A stretch of DNA of 43,305 nucleotides from Patescibacteria group bacterium (GTDB lineage: Bacteria > Patescibacteriota > Patescibacteriia > Magasanikbacterales > GWA2-37-8): the NCBI GenBank assembly GCA_018812905.1, contig JAHJCN010000034.1:1-43305 (forward strand). Reading direction: 5' to 3'. Both the position numbers and the translations under genes were made by a program. Shown here one piece after another: positions 39,565 through 43,305 of the stretch. Each line of letters begins with the position of its first letter. Position 1 is the stretch's first letter. Under the pieces are notes generated by a model. It saw only the letters and a list, made by a program, of their open reading frames with translations, was not told where the DNA came from and made no database searches.

Positions 39565-41832
39565 GTGAAGTTTAAAATTCACTCGAAATATAAACCTGAA
39601 GGCGACCAACCCAAAGCCATCGATGGGTTGTTTTTTGGCTTAAACAAGGGCATGAAAAAACAAATCCTGCTTGGAGTCACCGGTTCGGGTAAGACTTTTA
39701 CTATCGCCAATGTGATAGAAAAGGCTCAGATGCCTACCTTGGTTATTGCCCACAACAAAACTTTGGCCGCCCAGCTTTGCAATGAATTCCGTGAGTTTTT
39801 CCCGGATAATGCCGTGGAATATTTTGTGAGTTACTATGATTATTATCAGCCGGAGGCATATATTCCCAGTTCCGATACATACATTGAAAAAGAGGCCATG
39901 ATAAACGAAGAAATTGATCGTTTGCGACATGCTTGTACGCAGGCATTGCTCACTCGTCGCGATGTCATTATTGTGGCTTCTGTTTCAGCCATCTATGGTT
40001 TAGGCTCGCCCAAAGAATATGAAAAAATAGTTTTGCATTTACATTCCGGACAAGAGCTCAATCGCCGAGGCATGCTGGAGCAGTTAATCGCCATGCAATT
40101 TGAACGCACCAATAGCGACCTTACGCGCGGAAGCTTCCGAATGACCGGCCCGGTGTTTGAAATTGTTCCAGTGAATGAAGAAATGATTTATCGTTTGGAA
40201 ATCGGTGACAAAATCAATCGTATTGAAATGGTTGATCCGGTGACCAGAAAAGTAAAAAAAGGGTTGGAAGATATTTGGCTCTTTCCGGCCAAACATTATG
40301 TGGTGGGTGAACAGCAAAAAGAGAAAGCGTTCGCGTCTATCCGCCATGAACTCGGCGAACAATTGAAAAATTTTGAAGAACAAAAAAAAGTGCTGGAGCA
40401 TGAAAGATTAAAACGCCGTGTCAATTATGATTTGGAAATGATAAAAAATATCGGATATTGTAATGGCATTGAAAATTATTCCCGCCATTTTGATAACCGC
40501 ACCCCCGGCGAACCCCCATTTACTTTGCTTGATTATTTTGCGCACAATCATGTCGTTACGAGGAGCGAGCGACGCCTGTCCGCCTTTGGCGGGAAGCATT
40601 CTCTCGCTTCAAAAGATTGCCACGTCGGCCTTCGGCCTCCTCGCAATGACAACGCAGGGATTGCCGCGTCGTCCGCTCCGCGGCCTCCTCGCAATGACAA
40701 TTTTGATGGTTTTCTCACCATCATTGATGAGTCGCATGTGACTGTACCGCAAATCGGCGGTATGTATTTCGGTGACAAATCCAGAAAAGATGTTTTAGTT
40801 GATCACGGCTTTCGTTTGCCTTCGGCGCGAGATAATCGTCCACTCACCTTTGAAGAATTTGAAACACGCGTTGGACAAACAATTTATGTTTCGGCGACGC
40901 CCAGGGATTTTGAATTGCAAACATCGGATCAAGTGGTGGAGCAGGTTGTGCGCCCCACGGGACTTATTGACCCTGAAGTGATAATTCGTCCGGTGACAGG
41001 GCGAGCTCCAAGTGTCATTGCGAACGAAGAGAAGCGCTCTCACAATAAACAGACCAGCGAAGGGATTGCCACGTCGCCTTCGGCTCCTCGCAATGACAAT
41101 CGTAATTTGTCTCAAATTGAAGATTTGATAATTCGTATTGAAGAGCGTGTCCTACAAAACGAAAGAGTGTTGGTAACCACTTTGACCAAAAAAATGGCTG
41201 AAGATTTATCGGAATATTTGGAAAAGAAAAAAATAAAAGTGAAATACATGCATAGTGGTATAGAAACCATTGAGCGCATTGAAATTATTATGGCTTTGCG
41301 CAAGGGAGACATCGATGTTATTGTTGGCGTGAATTTGTTGCGCGAGGGCCTGGATATGCCGGAGGTTTCTCTGGTGGCTATTCTGGACGCTGATAAAGAG
41401 GGTTTTTTGCGCAACGCGACGAGTTTGATACAAACCATTGGCCGCGCGGCCAGGAACGTGAACGGCCAAGTGGTGCTTTATGCGGACAATATCACGAAAT
41501 CCATCAAAAAAGCGATTGACGAAACGGAGCGCCGCCGTGAAATTCAGGTGTCTTACAACAAAAAACACGGCATTACGCCGAAGACGATTGAAAAAAATAT
41601 TCGCAATATTTTGGAGGAGTTTGGGATTGGACGAAACATACGAAATACGAAAGGTACGAAAGTACGAAAGCGTGATAGTGAAATTACACGGTTGGATCTG
41701 ATTGGAGATGCCCGGCCGTTGCCGGAGATTATTAATGATAAAGAAAAGCAAATGAAAGAAGCGGCTAAAAATTTGGAATTTGAATTGGCGGCCATATTGA
41801 GGGATGAAATTCGCGAATTAAAGAGAAAATAG
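39565..41832 (+). CDS. uvrB: Excinuclease ABC subunit B (UvrB)
   Basis: This 755-residue damage-verifying helicase subunit hands damaged DNA from UvrA to UvrC. The GTG at 39565 gives the classic start [16 protein letters not shown]; the upstream TTG is the promoter -35. Walker A GVTGSGKT is at about 37-44, the beta-hairpin region [15 protein letters not shown] follows, then [15 protein letters not shown], and REGLDMPE and QTIGRAARN helicase motifs. A C-terminal UVR motif ends the protein. Three repeat-derived inserts (about 330-378, 484-511 and 692-703) make it roughly 80 residues longer than the usual 660-680. All are in frame between conserved blocks. uvrA starts one base after the stop. 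Confidence 0.96.
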   Translation: MKFKIHSKYKPEGDQPKAIDGLFFGLNKGMKKQILLGVTGSGKTFTIANVIEKAQMPTLVIAHNKTLAAQLCNEFREFFPDNAVEYFVSYYDYYQPEAYIPSSDTYIEKEAMINEEIDRLRHACTQALLTRRDVIIVASVSAIYGLGSPKEYEKIVLHLHSGQELNRRGMLEQLIAMQFERTNSDLTRGSFRMTGPVFEIVPVNEEMIYRLEIGDKINRIEMVDPVTRKVKKGLEDIWLFPAKHYVVGEQQKEKAFASIRHELGEQLKNFEEQKKVLEHERLKRRVNYDLEMIKNIGYCNGIENYSRHFDNRTPGEPPFTLLDYFAHNHVVTRSERRLSAFGGKHSLASKDCHVGLRPPRNDNAGIAASSAPRPPRNDNFDGFLTIIDESHVTVPQIGGMYFGDKSRKDVLVDHGFRLPSARDNRPLTFEEFETRVGQTIYVSATPRDFELQTSDQVVEQVVRPTGLIDPEVIIRPVTGRAPSVIANEEKRSHNKQTSEGIATSPSAPRNDNRNLSQIEDLIIRIEERVLQNERVLVTTLTKKMAEDLSEYLEKKKIKVKYMHSGIETIERIEIIMALRKGDIDVIVGVNLLREGLDMPEVSLVAILDADKEGFLRNATSLIQTIGRAARNVNGQVVLYADNITKSIKKAIDETERRREIQVSYNKKHGITPKTIEKNIRNILEEFGIGRNIRNTKGTKVRKRDSEITRLDLIGDARPLPEIINDKEKQMKEAAKNLEFELAAILRDEIRELKRK
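40552..40698. repeat. R1 palindromic repeat inside uvrB (insertion 1), with nested hairpin and duplicated right half
   Basis: GTCGTTACGAGGAGCG opens the unit. A TCCGCC-TTT-GGCGGG hairpin (R8) is nested at 40579-40593. Two right halves follow, each ending CTCCTCGCAATGAC. The length is 147 bases, exactly 49 codons. Confidence 0.88.
41014..41097. repeat. R1 palindromic repeat inside uvrB (insertion 2)
   Basis: GTCATTGCGAACGAAG on the left and GGCTCCTCGCAATGAC on the right enclose 84 bases, exactly 28 codons. It sits where UvrB normally reads the short VTGQVDDL-type link. Confidence 0.88.
41636..41671. repeat. R7 repeat inside uvrB (insertion 3)
   Basis: ACATACGAAATACGAAAGG followed by TACGAAAGTACGAAAG encodes [11 protein letters not shown] near the C-terminus. 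Almost the same DNA is in uvrA at 42281-42315. Confidence 0.75.
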
Positions 41833-41833
41833 T

Positions 41834-43305
41834 ATGCAAGACAAAATTATAATCAAAGGCGCGCGCGAACACAATTTGAAAAATATTTCTTTGGAGCTTC
41901 CGCGCAATAAAATGATTGTATTTACGGGCTTGTCCGGATCGGGTAAGTCGTCTTTGGCATTTGACACTATTTTTGCCGAGGGGCAAAGACGCTATGTGGA
42001 ATCTCTTTCGGCCTATGCTCGTCAGTTTTTGGGAGGCATGCAAAAGCCGGATGTTGATGAAATTGAAGGCCTGTCGCCGGCCATCTCCATTGACCAAAAA
42101 GCGCACAGCGCCAACCCGCGTTCCACGGTTGCCACAATCACGGAAATTTATGACTATCTGCGCGTGCTGTTCGCTCGCGCCGGCAAGCCGTATTGTCCGT
42201 TGTGTGGAACAAAAATTGAAAGGATGACAACGGATGAGATGAAGAGCAGCATCCTGAATAATTTGAAGTTCGATGATGACATACGAAATACGAAAAGTAC
42301 GAAAATACGAAAAAATGGCGAGCGGGAAATTCTATTGTTATCTCCGGTTGTTCGCGGGCGCAAAGGGGAGTATTATCAGATGCTCTATGATATTTACAAT
42401 TCCGGCTATTTGGAAGTGCGCGTGGATGGAAAGATGTATAGTTTGAAAGAGAGAATAATTTTGAGTAAAAACAGCAAGCATACGATTGAAGTGGTGGTGG
42501 ATAAGATTGTCATTGCGAGGAGTGATGAAAGAGCGACGAAGCAATCCCAAACATCGGCAAAAAACAACGGGATTGCTTCGGACGCATCTGTCGGCCTCGC
42601 AATGACAGATGACGCCGATCGTCGATTGTCCGAAGCCATCGCCAATGCCGTGGATTTGTCCAATGGTCTTTGCACGGTAATTTTTCCGAATGGGAACGAG
42701 CAGATATTTTCCACAGAATATTCTTGTCCTAAAGACGGTTTTTCTTTTCCCGAAATTGAACCGCGACTTTTTAGTTTCAACAGTCCGTATGGATCTTGCG
42801 AGGCCTGCACCGGCCTTGGCATTAAAGGGTTGTTTCCCGCCATAGGCGGGTTCGCCTCTGGCGGAAGCGAAGAAGAGTGTCCGAAATGCCACGGCAAACG
42901 CCTGAATGATAACGCGCTTAGCGTGAAAATTGCCGAAAAGAATATTTGGGAGATAACCAGTTTGAGCATTGCCGATGCCAGGGATTTTTTTGCGGGTATT
43001 GAAGAATTTTTGTCGGACAAAGAAAAAGAAATTGCAGGAGCCGTACTGCGCGAAATCAACAATCGTTTGCAATTTATGTTTGACGTGGGTTTGCATTATC
43101 TCACGCTCAACCGCAAAGCCGGAACGTTGTCCGGCGGAGAGGCCCAGCGTATTCGGCTGGCATCGCAAGTGGGCACACGGCTGGTTGGCGCCCTCTATGT
43201 GTTGGATGAGCCGACTATTGGTTTGCATCAACGCGACAACGACCAATTGGTAAAAACTTTGCGCAATCTTTGCGACGCGGGAAATACTATTATCGTGGTT
43301 GAGCA
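41834..43305 (+). CDS. uvrA: Excinuclease ABC subunit A (UvrA), 5' part, runs off the window
   Basis: The first 490 codons of the damage-recognition ATPase are present. Walker A GLSGSGKS is at 32-39, YARQFLGGMQKPDVD follows, the ABC signature LSGGEAQRIRLASQ starts near 432, and Walker B VLDEPTIGLHQRDN follows. The start ATG lies one base after uvrB. Three repeat-derived stretches occur: about 150-160 (IRNTKSTKIRK, R7), about 226-257 (R1) and about 335-345 (R8). The first zinc module reads C298-P-K-D301 ... C322-E-A-C325, with Asp replacing the usual second Cys. The insertion domain between GLG (327-329) and the next CPKC (349-352) is only about 19 residues. Other motifs are intact. Confidence 0.95.
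   Translation, partial: MQDKIIIKGAREHNLKNISLELPRNKMIVFTGLSGSGKSSLAFDTIFAEGQRRYVESLSAYARQFLGGMQKPDVDEIEGLSPAISIDQKAHSANPRSTVATITEIYDYLRVLFARAGKPYCPLCGTKIERMTTDEMKSSILNNLKFDDDIRNTKSTKIRKNGEREILLLSPVVRGRKGEYYQMLYDIYNSGYLEVRVDGKMYSLKERIILSKNSKHTIEVVVDKIVIARSDERATKQSQTSAKNNGIASDASVGLAMTDDADRRLSEAIANAVDLSNGLCTVIFPNGNEQIFSTEYSCPKDGFSFPEIEPRLFSFNSPYGSCEACTGLGIKGLFPAIGGFASGGSEEECPKCHGKRLNDNALSVKIAEKNIWEITSLSIADARDFFAGIEEFLSDKEKEIAGAVLREINNRLQFMFDVGLHYLTLNRKAGTLSGGEAQRIRLASQVGTRLVGALYVLDEPTIGLHQRDNDQLVKTLRNLCDAGNTIIVVE
42281..42315. repeat. R7 repeat inside uvrA
   Basis: ATACGAAATACGAAAAGTAC followed by GAAAATACGAAAAA encodes IRNTKSTKIRK in the UvrB-binding region. Confidence 0.75.
42509..42606. repeat. 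R1 palindromic repeat inside uvrA
   Basis: GTCATTGCGAGGAGTG and GACGAAGCAATCCC on the left, GGGATTGCTTCGGACG and CCTCGCAATGAC on the right. It is read in a different frame from the radA copy (VIARSDERATKQS). Confidence 0.9.
42836..42868. repeat. R8 double hairpin inside uvrA
   Basis: CCCGCC-ATA-GGCGGG is followed by TTCGCCTCTGGCGGAAGCG, two small GC hairpins of the TCCGCC/GGCGGA type. They sit exactly where the UvrA insertion domain is missing. Confidence 0.65.

Noticed and set aside
42338-43246. 302-residue minus-strand ORF antisense to uvrA
   Set aside because: The plus strand encodes intact UvrA motifs throughout; the antisense ORF has no recognisable domain.
137-43305. Recoded TGA (Gly or Trp) genetic code
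   Set aside because: TGA acts as the stop in der and dnaE and is not found within conserved coding regions.

Overview
This 43.3 kb window is a dense bacterial chromosome segment, most likely from a Candidate Phyla Radiation (Patescibacteria, Parcubacteria-like) genome. This placement is inferred from several features together. Nearly every gene is a single-copy housekeeping gene, intergenic gaps are very short, and clear Shine-Dalgarno sites are almost absent. Several -10 boxes lie so close to the start codon that the mRNA would be leaderless. There is a secreted protein that joins a VirB2-like pilin module to an amidase, and many small dispersed repeats lie between and inside genes. TGA works as a stop (der, dnaE), so this is not a TGA-sense lineage.

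Layout, left to right: a partial tRNA-Leu; parA and parB (+); a minus-strand block of rsh, topA, dprA, pth, der and an LCP-family envelope gene; tRNA-Val, a small membrane-protein gene and tRNA-Arg with anticodon GCG (+); an unrecognised minus-strand gene; recG and a large Nudix-fusion gene (+). Next comes a long minus-strand run: clpC, a membrane protein, a beta-propeller-like anchored protein, a DsbA-like oxidoreductase, the pilin/amidase fusion and radA. The right third is mostly plus strand: a phosphohexomutase, rseP, pheS, pheT, a small membrane protein, dnaE and a CmpB-like membrane protein. These are followed by tsaD (-), uvrB and the first 490 codons of uvrA.

Functionally the window covers chromosome partition (parAB), topology (topA), replication (dnaE), recombination and repair (dprA, recG, radA, uvrA, uvrB), translation (pheST, pth, tsaD, der, tRNAs), stringent response (rsh) and envelope or proteolysis functions (LCP protein, rseP, clpC). 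The most system-like cluster is 18882-23313. It encodes a Cys-rich exported protein with a T4SS-pilin-like membrane pair and a zinc amidase domain, a thiol oxidoreductase five bases upstream of it, an anchored propeller and a three-helix membrane protein. It is plausibly a pilus or secretion accessory cassette.

The most striking pattern is a set of at least eight short repeat families. They sit in gaps and have also been inserted in frame into conserved proteins: radA, uvrB (three places), uvrA (three places), recG (two), pheT, tsaD (two) and pth. Four families with different interiors share the same ends, GTCAT...ATGAC, which suggests a common mobilisation mechanism. The coding insertions fall between conserved blocks and leave catalytic motifs intact, and different copies are read in different frames. 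Other points of note are a UvrA that lacks its usual insertion domain, an 789-residue Nudix fusion of unknown function, and two stop codons placed in the loop of their own terminator hairpin.
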